A stretch of 10,537 nucleotides of DNA from an uncultured Phascolarctobacterium sp. (lineage in GTDB: Bacteria; Bacillota; Negativicutes; Acidaminococcales; Acidaminococcaceae): contig URVO01000026.1 of assembly GCA_900551335.1 (NCBI GenBank), positions 1 to 10,537 of the forward strand, written 5' to 3'. The notes under the pieces were generated by a model, which saw nothing but the letters and a program-made list of their open reading frames with translations, had not been told where the DNA came from and searched no databases. Numbering within the stretch: position 1 is the first letter of the stretch; each line of letters starts with the position of its first letter. Both the position numbers and the translations under genes were made by a program. Of this stretch, positions 1 through 6,001 are shown piece after piece.

Positions 1-778
1 TATGCATCAGATAACGGTAGGGATGTGCACGCTCCCAGCTGGGGAAGGTGTTCGTGCTGAAGCGCGAATGGACAAGCGCCATAGCCGTTTCTATGGAGCT
101 GTCCTCCATATCAGCGTAGAAGGTACGCAGCTGCTCTGTCGTCAGCATGCCCTTATAAACAATAGTCCGCGACGACAGGCTGGAAACGTAAAAATATTTG
201 CCGCCGCGCAGATTGCCATAGCGGATATAATTTTCTGCCTGACGGCGAATGCTGTAAAGCTTACGCTCGAAGGCATTATCATCTATATCTATTCTGTCTA
301 AAACGTCCTCCGACGGCTTAATAAAAACCTGCGCCATAAAGGGCATGCTCTGGCGTGATTTTTCACCGAGCACCTCCGGGTGTACAGGCACATTACGCCA
401 GGCCAGCACGCTCTGTCCGTTCGCCTCAATAATACGCTCAAAGTGACGCTGCACATTCTCGCGCTCTACAATATCCGGCGGCAGGAACAAAAAGCCTACG
501 GCATACTTGCCCTCCTCCGGCAGCTCGATATCCTGCTTAGCGCATTCCTTCACAAAAAAATTATGCGGAATCTGCAGCAGTACACCTGCGCCATCACCAG
601 AGTTCATATCTGCACCCTGACCACCGCGGTGATCCATATTATGCAGCACAACCAATGCCTGTCGCAGGATTTTATTCGATTTTTTACCCTTGATATTAGC
701 AACAACACCAACACCGCAGGCATCATGCTCAAACCAGGGATCATAAAGTCCCTGCTTCTTCGGTAACGAAGTATTCAT
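1..778 (-). CDS. gltB: glutamate synthase (GOGAT) large subunit, N-terminal part, truncated by window edge
   Basis: Reading leftward from ATG at 778, 259 codons stay open to the window edge. The protein is the class II (Ntn) glutamine amidotransferase domain of glutamate synthase, which releases ammonia from glutamine and passes it to 2-oxoglutarate to make glutamate. Visible hallmarks are FEHDACGVG with the presumed catalytic Cys21 after a 20-residue propeptide (normally cleaved in this family), HRGGQGAD at 50-57, SGDGAG at 60-65, and STNTFPSWERAHPYR at 241-255. The FMN/Fe-S synthase domains would lie beyond the left edge. The start is supported by a GAGGGGG ribosome-binding site about 7 nt upstream and a consensus promoter behind it. 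It is divergent from leuCDB; glutamate is the amino donor for branched-chain amino acids, so the neighbours are metabolically linked. Identity is secure; whether the electron donor is NADPH or ferredoxin cannot be seen here. Confidence 0.96.
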   Translation of the reverse strand, partial: MNTSLPKKQGLYDPWFEHDACGVGVVANIKGKKSNKILRQALVVLHNMDHRGGQGADMNSGDGAGVLLQIPHNFFVKECAKQDIELPEEGKYAVGFLFLPPDIVERENVQRHFERIIEANGQSVLAWRNVPVHPEVLGEKSRQSMPFMAQVFIKPSEDVLDRIDIDDNAFERKLYSIRRQAENYIRYGNLRGGKYFYVSSLSSRTIVYKGMLTTEQLRTFYADMEDSSIETAMALVHSRFSTNTFPSWERAHPYRYLMH

Positions 779-812
779 AAAAAATCCCCCTCAAAATAAA
801 AAACAAATATCT

Positions 813-836
813 TAGTAGTTCTTTTGTGGACTACTA
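813..836. repeat. inverted repeat in the gltB 5' leader (possible operator or hairpin)
   Basis: Perfect 7-bp arms TAGTAGT (813-819) and ACTACTA (830-836) flank a 10-bp spacer. The repeat starts about 10 bp downstream of the predicted gltB transcription start and ends about 34 nt before its ATG. It could be a repressor site or an RNA hairpin in the leader; the sequence does not decide between them, and no T-run follows it on the minus strand. Confidence 0.5.
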
Positions 837-852
837 TATTAGTGTAATCCAA

Positions 853-881
853 ATTATAATATACTCGCTCACGCATTGCAA
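853..881 (-). promoter_or_regulatory. gltB promoter
   Basis: On the minus strand, -35 TTGCAA (876-881) is separated by exactly 17 bp from a perfect -10 TATAAT (853-858). Transcription would start near 846, giving a leader of about 67 nt before the gltB ATG. Confidence 0.75.
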
Positions 882-1040
882 ATTGTATACACGTATATTT
901 TTAAATTCACTACTTATGCTATATATACAGCAGCAAAGCGTAAATTATATTACAACATAGCGAGAGCAACGCTCTCATTGTACACTTTCCACCCGACAAG
1001 GACGTGAATGTTACTTTTTGGCGAAAGTGAAAAATTTCTC
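882..1040. other. AT-rich spacer between the divergent promoters
   Basis: This stretch separates the gltB and leu promoters. It holds a short hairpin, GAGAGC (962-967) loop AAC GCTCTC (971-976), with no T-run after it on either strand. No credible coding sequence was found; a minus-strand reading frame crossing 950-1141 has no ribosome-binding site and runs through the leu promoter. It may hold upstream regulator sites, but none was recognised. Confidence 0.4.
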
Positions 1041-1069
1041 TTGACAAATCGCGCACATGTTGCGATAAT
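1041..1069 (+). promoter_or_regulatory. leuCDB promoter
   Basis: Perfect -35 TTGACA (1041-1046), 17-bp spacer, -10 GATAAT (1064-1069), with an extended -10 TG at 1061-1062. The transcript would begin near 1076, right at the start of the T-box leader. Confidence 0.88.
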
Positions 1070-1075
1070 GTAAAG

Positions 1076-1340
1076 AACACAGTGATGTGTCGCTTTTAAT
1101 TTAAGAACAAAATGCGAAGACCGGGAAAATTTACCTGCCACAGCAGCAAGAGAGGCGGCGTCTGGTGCAAGCCGTCAGCAAGCAGGCAAAGAAGCTCACC
1201 CGTAAGCAGCTGCTCTGAACAAAGTAGGAGCAGACGTTTCCAGCACGTTACGCTGCCGATTCGCTAATCGGGACAATGAAGTACAACTTAGGGTGGTACC
1301 GCGAAAAATTTCGCCCCTATCTGCAAGCGCAGATAGGGGC
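1076..1340 (+). promoter_or_regulatory. T-box leader (tRNA-Leu riboswitch) of the leuCDB operon
   Basis: The leader contains the conserved T-box core AGGGTGGTACCGCG at 1290-1303. Its TGGT bulge (1294-1297) would pair with an ACCA tRNA end, as expected for a tRNA with discriminator A such as tRNA-Leu. The likely specifier is CTC (Leu) at 1195-1197 in the context GAAG-CTC-ACC, followed by the usual purine. Stem I elements include CCTGC (1134-1138) with GCAGG (1182-1186) and GGCGGC (1154-1159) with GCCGTC (1171-1176). Another helix is CTGCTC (1210-1215) with GAGCAG (1228-1233), with AGTAG at 1223-1227 in its loop. Stem III is CCGATT/AATCGG (1256-1271). In the antiterminator, TAGGG (1289-1293) pairs CCCTA (1315-1319) and GCGA (1301-1304) pairs TCGC (1311-1314), which overlaps the terminator's 5' arm. 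Uncharged tRNA-Leu should therefore turn the operon on. The T-box call is very secure; the exact specifier is inferred. Confidence 0.95.
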
Positions 1341-1350
1341 TGTTTTTATT
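1313..1350 (+). terminator. T-box regulated intrinsic terminator upstream of leuC
   Basis: A perfect 12-bp stem GCCCCTATCTGC (1313-1324) / GCAGATAGGGGC (1329-1340) with loop AAGC, followed by a T-rich tract from 1341. Its 5' arm is shared with the antiterminator helix, so the two structures are mutually exclusive. Confidence 0.95.
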
Positions 1351-1384
1351 TCCAGGTATACTCTTTCCAACACAAAATTTCACA

Positions 1385-1442
1385 GGCTGTCTAGAAGGGC
1401 GTCAGGAGCGCTTCTGAAGCAAATGGCCCCTTATAGGCAGCC
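1385..1442. repeat. 58-nt imperfect inverted repeat between the T-box terminator and leuC
   Basis: Outer arms GGCTGTCTA (1385-1393) and TAGGCAGCC (1434-1442) pair over 9 bp with one G-U. After a mismatch the stem continues with AAGGG (1395-1399) against CCCTT (1428-1432). The loop region holds a further weak pairing, CAGGAG with CTTCTG. No T-run follows, and the leuC ribosome-binding site starts 11 nt later. It may be a leader RNA structure, an RNA stability element or a small dispersed palindromic repeat; function unknown. Confidence 0.55.
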
Positions 1443-1465
1443 CCTAAAGAAAGAAGGATAATTTT

Positions 1466-2731
1466 ATGGGAATGACAATGACGCAAAAAATATTAGCCAA
1501 GCACGCTCATTGCGACAGCGTAAGCGCCGGCGACCTGCTCGTTTCGCAGGTAGATTTAGTATTAGCTAACGACATCACCGGTCCTCCGGCCATCAACGAA
1601 TTTGAAAAAATCGGCAAACCGGTATTTGATAAAAATAAAATTGCGCTGGTGCCGGACCATTTCTCTCCCTGCAAGGATATCAAATCCGCGACCATGTGCA
1701 AGCGTATGCGTGACTTCGCACGCAAGCATGAAATCAAAAACTATTTTGAAGTAGGCCAGATGGGCATTGAGCATGCACTGCTGCCGGATAAGGGCCTGGT
1801 TGCTCCGGGTGAAATCATCATCGGCGCTGACTCCCACACCTGCACGTATGGCGCACTCAATGCCTTGAGCACGGGCATGGGCCAGACGGATATCGGCTGC
1901 GCTATGGCGAGCGGCACGTCCTGGTTCAAGGTTCCGCAGGCTATCAAGGTTAATTTGACAGGCAAGCTGCCGAAATACGTCAAGGGCAAGGATATTATTT
2001 TGACCATCATCGGTATGATTGGTGTAGACGGAGCGCGTTATCAGTCGCTGGAGTTTGGCGGCGAGGGCGTAAGCGAGCTGTCTATGGCTGACCGCCTGAC
2101 CATCTGCAACATGGCTATCGAGGCCGGCGGCAAAAACGGCATCTTCCCCGTTGATGAAAAGACCATCGAATTTTTAAAGGAGCGCGGCGTAACCCGCGAG
2201 TGGGAGGCTGTTACGGCTGACGAGGACGCTGAATATGCACGCGTGCTCGATATCAAGCTTGATGAGCTTGTTCCTGTTGTTGCTTATCCGCATCTGCCGG
2301 AAAATACACATCCGGCTAAAGAGGGCCACGCTATCAAAATCGACCAGGTTGTTGTCGGCTCCTGCACCAATGGCCGTCTGGAGGATTTGGAGCAGGCTGC
2401 GGAAATCCTCAAGGGCCACAAGGTCTGCGACCATGTACGCATGATTATCATTCCGGCAACCCAGCAGATTTATCAGGAGGCTATGCACCGCGGCTATATC
2501 GACACCTTTATTGATGCCGGCGCTGCTGTTTCCACCCCGACCTGCGGCCCCTGCCTCGGCGGCTACATGGGCATCCTCGCAGCAGGCGAGCGTGCAGTAT
2601 CCACCACCAACCGCAACTTCCGCGGCCGTATGGGACATGTCGACAGCGAAGTTTATCTGGCAAGCCCCTATACTGCTGCTGCCAGTGCCATCACTGGTTA
2701 TATCACCAGCCCTGAGGAGGTAGTAAAATGA
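1466..2731 (+). CDS. leuC: 3-isopropylmalate dehydratase large subunit
   Basis: With LeuD this forms the cytoplasmic isopropylmalate isomerase that converts 2-isopropylmalate to 3-isopropylmalate, the second step of leucine synthesis. The 421-residue protein belongs to the shorter LeuC2 (archaeal/Clostridium-type) branch of the aconitase family rather than the ~466-residue LeuC1 form. The three [4Fe-4S] cysteines are visible: Cys300 in VGSCTNGR, and Cys360 and Cys363 in [10 protein letters not shown]. Other family motifs are [10 protein letters not shown] (121-130) and [10 protein letters not shown] near the C-terminus. The start is supported by AAGGA 7 nt upstream of ATG; a second ATG lies at codon 3 and cannot be excluded. 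It is the first gene after the T-box leader and overlaps leuD by 4 nt (ATGA), indicating translational coupling. Homoaconitase and citraconate-type relatives share the fold, but the operon context with leuD and leuB settles the leucine role. Confidence 0.97.
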   Translation: MGMTMTQKILAKHAHCDSVSAGDLLVSQVDLVLANDITGPPAINEFEKIGKPVFDKNKIALVPDHFSPCKDIKSATMCKRMRDFARKHEIKNYFEVGQMGIEHALLPDKGLVAPGEIIIGADSHTCTYGALNALSTGMGQTDIGCAMASGTSWFKVPQAIKVNLTGKLPKYVKGKDIILTIIGMIGVDGARYQSLEFGGEGVSELSMADRLTICNMAIEAGGKNGIFPVDEKTIEFLKERGVTREWEAVTADEDAEYARVLDIKLDELVPVVAYPHLPENTHPAKEGHAIKIDQVVVGSCTNGRLEDLEQAAEILKGHKVCDHVRMIIIPATQQIYQEAMHRGYIDTFIDAGAAVSTPTCGPCLGGYMGILAAGERAVSTTNRNFRGRMGHVDSEVYLASPYTAAASAITGYITSPEEVVK

Positions 2732-3222
2732 GCAAGGTTTGGCGTTATGGCGACCACATTGATACAGACGTTATTATTCCGGCAAGATATCTGAACATTG
2801 CCGACTTCCAGGAATTAGCAGAGCACGCTATGGAGGATGCGAAGGAGAATTTGGAAATCAACTTCGCTGCCAACGTGCAGCCCGGCGACTACATCGTAGC
2901 CGGCAAAAACTTCGGCTGCGGCTCCTCGCGTGAGCATGCTCCCGTTGTCTTAAAGGTGAAGGGCGTAAAATGCATTGTCGCTGACAGCTTCGCCCGCATC
3001 TTCTACCGCAACGCAATTAACATAGGCCTGCCGGTGCTGGAAATTGGCGCTGATGTTGAAAAGATTGAGCCGGGCGACGAGATTGACGTTGATGTCAACA
3101 AGGGCGAAATCAAGATTCTCAACAAGAACATTACCATTAAAACCAAGCCGCTGCCTGAATTTATTCAGCACATTGCAGACTGCGGCGGTCTGATTAACTA
3201 TATTAAAGGAGAGCATAAATAA
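2728..3222 (+). CDS. leuD: 3-isopropylmalate dehydratase small subunit
   Basis: This is the swivelling-domain partner of LeuC; it completes the active site and carries substrate-specificity residues. The 164-residue length is typical of the LeuD2 type paired with LeuC2. Recognisable motifs are the N-terminal [15 protein letters not shown] (8-22) and [11 protein letters not shown], the conserved substrate-binding segment of the aconitase swivel domain. The ATG overlaps the leuC stop (ATGA), with a GAGGAGG ribosome-binding site located inside the leuC 3' end. Its stop overlaps the leuB start by one base, so the three genes form one tightly coupled unit. No oddities were seen. Confidence 0.97.
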   Translation: MSKVWRYGDHIDTDVIIPARYLNIADFQELAEHAMEDAKENLEINFAANVQPGDYIVAGKNFGCGSSREHAPVVLKVKGVKCIVADSFARIFYRNAINIGLPVLEIGADVEKIEPGDEIDVDVNKGEIKILNKNITIKTKPLPEFIQHIADCGGLINYIKGEHK

Positions 3223-4295
3223 TGAAGATTTGCTTACTGCCAGGCGACGGCATTGGCGTAGAAATTGTTGATGCAGCCGTTGAGGTTCTCGACGCTGCTG
3301 CCAAAAAATTTGGCTTTGAAATTGAATATGACAAGCAGCTCATCGGCGGCTGCGCTATTGATGCCACCGGCGTACCTCTGCCGGAGGCAACCATCGCCAG
3401 CGCCAAGGCTGCGGATGCAGTCCTGCTCGGCGCTGTCGGCGGCCCGAAATGGGATAATGTGGAACCGTCTATCCGTCCGGAAAAAGGCCTGCTGGGTATC
3501 CGCAAGGCCCTCGGCCTCTACTGCAACCTGCGTCCGATGACCGTTTCCAAATTCACCGCGCACCTATCCCCGCTGAAAACAGAGCGTGCAGAGGGCGCTG
3601 ACCTTTTAATCGTGCGTGAGCTGACCGGCGGCATCTACTTCGGCGAGCATACGGAAGCGCACCTCAACGCTGACGGCGTAGAGGAAGCCAGCGACATCGA
3701 GCTTTACACCCGCCCTGAGGTAGAACGCATTGCGCGCTTCGCCTTCGAGGCTGCCAAAAAACGCCGTGGCAAGGTAACCAGCGTTGATAAGGCCAACGTA
3801 CTCGGCTCCAGCCGTATGTGGCGCAAAATCGTCGCTGAAATGCAGGCTAAGGAATATCCGGAAATCGAGCTCAACAACTTCTACGTTGACAACTGCGCTA
3901 TGCAGCTTGTACTCAATCCCAAGCAATTCGATGTTATTTTGACAAATAATATTTTCGGTGACATTCTTAGCGATGAGGCAAGCACTATCGCAGGCAGCAT
4001 CGGTCTGCTCCCCAGCGCCAGCCTCGGCGACGGCACCGGTATGTATGAGCCTATTCACGGCAGCGCACCGGACATCGCCGGCCAAGGCATTGCCAATCCG
4101 CTGGCAACCATCCTCAGCGTTGCTATGATGCTGCGCTACTCCCTAAACCAAGGTGCAGCAGCAGACGCTATGGAGGCTGCTGTCAACGCTGTTATGGAGC
4201 AGGGCTACCGCACTCCTGACCTCTATGCAGAAGGCCTGAAGAAGGTTTCCACCTCCGAAATGGGCCATCTTGTAGCACAAGAGCTGCTGAAATAA
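3222..4295 (+). CDS. leuB: 3-isopropylmalate dehydrogenase
   Basis: NAD-dependent oxidative decarboxylation of 3-isopropylmalate to 4-methyl-2-oxopentanoate, the third step of leucine synthesis, in the cytoplasm. The 357-residue protein has the usual length of bacterial LeuB. It begins with the Rossmann-like LLPGDGIGVEI segment. RELTGGIYFGE holds the catalytic tyrosine, and SVDKANVL the catalytic lysine. NNIFGDILSDEAS provides metal-binding aspartates, and HGSAPDIAGQGIANP the NAD-binding loop. The start overlaps the leuD stop (TAATG), with AAAGGAG upstream. Isocitrate, tartrate and homoisocitrate dehydrogenases are relatives, but the length, motifs and operon favour LeuB. It is the last gene of the operon; two hairpins follow before azlC. 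Confidence 0.97.
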   Translation: MKICLLPGDGIGVEIVDAAVEVLDAAAKKFGFEIEYDKQLIGGCAIDATGVPLPEATIASAKAADAVLLGAVGGPKWDNVEPSIRPEKGLLGIRKALGLYCNLRPMTVSKFTAHLSPLKTERAEGADLLIVRELTGGIYFGEHTEAHLNADGVEEASDIELYTRPEVERIARFAFEAAKKRRGKVTSVDKANVLGSSRMWRKIVAEMQAKEYPEIELNNFYVDNCAMQLVLNPKQFDVILTNNIFGDILSDEASTIAGSIGLLPSASLGDGTGMYEPIHGSAPDIAGQGIANPLATILSVAMMLRYSLNQGAAADAMEAAVNAVMEQGYRTPDLYAEGLKKVSTSEMGHLVAQELLK

Positions 4296-4303
4296 AAATA
4301 TCT

Positions 4304-4334
4304 TAACGCTTGGCCTCCCCCTCACTAAGTGTTA
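4304..4334 (+). repeat. short hairpin just after leuB
   Basis: TAACGCTT (4304-4311) can pair with AAGTGTTA (4327-4334) over 8 bp with one G-U, around a 15-nt pyrimidine-rich loop. No T-run follows, so it is not a terminator by itself. It may protect the leuCDB mRNA 3' end or form part of the azlCD leader. Confidence 0.4.
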
Positions 4335-4343
4335 GCATAACAT

Positions 4344-4398
4344 ATCGCCCGTAAGTCATTATAGGCTTCCCCGGCCGCAGGCTTGCGGGCGATTTTTT
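4344..4398 (+). terminator. intrinsic terminator after leuB, or attenuator ahead of azlCD
   Basis: ATCGCCCGTAAG (4344-4355) pairs with CTTGCGGGCGAT (4382-4393) over 12 bp with one G-U wobble, followed by six T (4393-4398). The 26-nt loop is long for a plain terminator. Within it CCGCA (4375-4379) can form a local hairpin with TGCGG (4384-4388), which would disrupt the terminator's 3' arm. It most simply ends the leuCDB transcript, yet the alternative hairpin leaves room for regulated read-through into azlC 48 nt downstream. No strong promoter was seen between this terminator and azlC. Confidence 0.75.
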
Positions 4399-4445
4399 AC
4401 CTACCTTAATTTTTATTCTTTTCTTAATTTATTATAGGTGTAAAA

Positions 4446-5195
4446 ATGACTTCCACAAAGCAGCAATCTTCGCCTCTTCCCCCAACTAAGAGCGAAGCCC
4501 TGCGTCAGGGCGCACATGACGCAATCCCGGTAGGCCTCGGCTATTTTGCCGTTGCCTTCTCCTTAGGCATCATCTGCCGCAGCTCCGGCCTCACTGTCTT
4601 CCAGGGCTTTCTCGCCAGCCTGCTCAACAACACATCAGCAGGCGAGTTTGCCGCCATCACGCTCATCGGCACTAACGCCAGCTACATGGAAATAGCGCTC
4701 GTCACGCTCATAGCCAACATCCGTTATATGCTCATGAGCTGCGCGCTGAGCCAGCGTATGCAGACAGGCCAAAGCTTTATCCATCGCTTAATCATCGCCT
4801 TCGCCGTTACTGACGAGCTTTTCGGCATCGCTATCGCCCGCAAGGGAGCACTTAATCCGTGGTATTACTACGGTGCTATGGCTGTCGCCATTCCCGGCTG
4901 GGCGTTCGGCACCGCCAGCGGCATCATCGCCGGCAGCGCCCTGCCTGAACGCATCGTCAGCGCCCTCAGCGTGGCGCTGTTCGGCATGTTCCTCGCGATT
5001 ATTATTCCCCCGGCACGCGCAAGCCGCATGATTTTCACCGTCGTGCTCACCAGCTTTATCGCCAGCTTAGTGGCCGCCAACGTGCAGCCGCTGGCACAGC
5101 TTACAGGCGGTACGCGCACGATTATCCTCACCGTGCTCATTGCAGCGGGAGCGGCGTGGCTCAGTCCGGTCAGCGACCAGAAGAAGGAGGGCTAG
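4446..5195 (+). CDS. azlC: AzlC family branched-chain amino acid exporter, large subunit
   Basis: A 249-residue inner-membrane protein of the AzlC family (PF03591), whose members pair with a small AzlD subunit to export branched-chain amino acids and their analogues. After a short hydrophilic N-terminus come several hydrophobic segments and the family signatures: GLGYFAVAFSLGI (30-42), FQGFLASLLNNTSAGEFAAITLIG (52-75), NIRYMLMSCALSQRM (90-104) and AFAVTDELFGIA (117-128). Length is normal for the family. The ATG is preceded by AGGTG 6 nt upstream. azlD follows after a 3-nt gap. Location next to a leucine-starvation-induced operon suggests export of surplus leucine, isoleucine or valine; the actual substrate is inferred from the family and context. 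Confidence 0.93.
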   Translation: MTSTKQQSSPLPPTKSEALRQGAHDAIPVGLGYFAVAFSLGIICRSSGLTVFQGFLASLLNNTSAGEFAAITLIGTNASYMEIALVTLIANIRYMLMSCALSQRMQTGQSFIHRLIIAFAVTDELFGIAIARKGALNPWYYYGAMAVAIPGWAFGTASGIIAGSALPERIVSALSVALFGMFLAIIIPPARASRMIFTVVLTSFIASLVAANVQPLAQLTGGTRTIILTVLIAAGAAWLSPVSDQKKEG

Positions 5196-5198
5196 CAG

Positions 5199-5591
5199 AT
5201 GGAGCATAATATTTACGTTTATATCGCCGTTATGGCGCTTGTGACCTATGCCATCCGCGTTCTTCCCCTCACGCTGATTCGCAAGGAAATCAAGAATCCG
5301 TTTATCCGTTCCTTTTTATATTATGTACCCTATACGACGCTTGCCGTCATGACGTTTCCGGCAATCCTGCAGGAAACGCAGACGCCGCTGGCAGGTGCGC
5401 TCGCCCTCGTCATCGGTATCGCTGCCGCCTGGCGCGGCATGAGCCTCTTCCATGTGGCGTGCTGCTGCTGCGCCGTTGTGTTTATTACGGAATTTATCAT
5501 GGTGCCCTATGGCAGACGAAAAGCCGATAGCTTGAGAGAAATTTCTCTAGGCTATCGGCTTTTTTTGTTTACTATATTAACGTGCGTTTAA
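5199..5591 (+). CDS. azlD: AzlD family branched-chain amino acid exporter, small subunit, with terminator-encoded C-terminus
   Basis: Small membrane subunit of the AzlCD exporter (AzlD family, PF05437), expected in the inner membrane with AzlC. Residues 1-106 match the family: VTYAIRVLPL (15-24), YYVPYTTLAVMTFP (41-54), GIAAAWRG (73-80) and a last hydrophobic helix ending at FITEFIMVPYG. AAGGAGG precedes the ATG, overlapping the azlC 3' end. The family is usually about 100-110 residues, so residues 107-130 look like an unselected extension. They are encoded by the intrinsic terminator at 5519-5566 and the bases after it, and the stop codon at 5589-5591 lies downstream of the termination point and inside the hicB 3' end. 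The original stop may have been lost by mutation or rearrangement. Function of the main body is well supported. Confidence 0.88.
   Translation: MEHNIYVYIAVMALVTYAIRVLPLTLIRKEIKNPFIRSFLYYVPYTTLAVMTFPAILQETQTPLAGALALVIGIAAAWRGMSLFHVACCCCAVVFITEFIMVPYGRRKADSLREISLGYRLFLFTILTCV
5519..5566 (+). terminator. intrinsic terminator inside the 3' end of azlD (possibly bidirectional)
   Basis: AAAAGCCGATAGC (5519-5531) pairs with GCTATCGGCTTTT (5551-5563) over 13 bp. It is capped by the palindrome AGAGAAATTTCTCT (5535-5548) and followed by seven T (5560-5566) on the plus strand. On the minus strand only four T follow, so termination of the convergent hicB transcript would be weaker. The azlD frame stays open through the whole structure. 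Confidence 0.92.
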
Positions 5592-5975
5592 TCCTAATTC
5601 GTTCATCAAGGCACGCTGCAGCAGATTAGAAAAATTAATATCGTTTTCCTTTGCTAAATTATTCAGCCACGCAGGAATAGAAAGCGTTTTCTTCACTGCC
5701 TTAGCATTATACTTTTTGTCATAAGCAAGCTTATCAAAAGCAACCATCATCACAAACTGATTGCCCTCCAGCTTAATTGCATTCGGCTGTGAGGCTCTCG
5801 GATATTCTTCCGGCTTTTTGCCCTCCAGCATCAAGCCAATTACCTCCTGCACCATTTCCAGTGCTTCCTCGAGGGAATCGCCTTGCGTATTGCAGCCAGG
5901 AATATCAGGTACATAAACAGATACGCCAACTTCCTCCGGCTCAAAAATCACAGGATAAAAAAATTTCTTAGACAT
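5577..5975 (-). CDS. hicB: HicB family antitoxin with C-terminal ribbon-helix-helix-like domain, apparently orphaned
   Basis: A 132-residue protein. Residues about 7-55 show the HicB fold pattern: YPVIFEPEEVGVSVYVPDIPGC, then GDSLEEALEMVQEVIGLML. Residues about 93-130 (KAVKKTLSIPAWLNNLAKEN then FSNLLQRALMNELG) resemble a ribbon-helix-helix DNA-binding domain that would autoregulate the operon. HicB normally neutralises HicA, a small double-stranded-RNA-binding-fold mRNA interferase encoded next to it. AAAGGA lies 7 nt before the ATG. Upstream there is only a C-terminal hicA remnant, so the antitoxin probably has no cis toxin; it may persist as a regulator, act against a HicA elsewhere, or be decaying. 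Its stop overlaps the azlD 3' end tail-to-tail by 15 nt. Confidence 0.85.
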   Translation of the reverse strand: MSKKFFYPVIFEPEEVGVSVYVPDIPGCNTQGDSLEEALEMVQEVIGLMLEGKKPEEYPRASQPNAIKLEGNQFVMMVAFDKLAYDKKYNAKAVKKTLSIPAWLNNLAKENDINFSNLLQRALMNELGLNAR

Positions 5976-6001
5976 GATAATATCCTTTCTGCAGTAACAA
6001 C

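Noticed and set aside
2..766. Plus-strand open frames at 2-301 and 380-766
   Set aside because: They are antisense to gltB, whose minus-strand reading gives long stretches of glutamate synthase sequence.
950..1141. 63-codon minus-strand frame between gltB and leuC
   Set aside because: It crosses the leu promoter and T-box leader, lacks a ribosome-binding site and has no recognisable similarity.
1276..1461. 61-codon plus-strand frame starting in the T-box
   Set aside because: It reads through the T-box core, the terminator and the following hairpin. The region is explained as RNA structure, and the frame has no ribosome-binding site.
2174..2638. 154-codon open frame antisense to leuC
   Set aside because: Shadow of leuC; no ribosome-binding site or known motif, and leuC motifs occupy the opposite strand.
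3606..4085. 159-codon open frame antisense to leuB
   Set aside because: Shadow frame with no motif; leuB identity is unambiguous.
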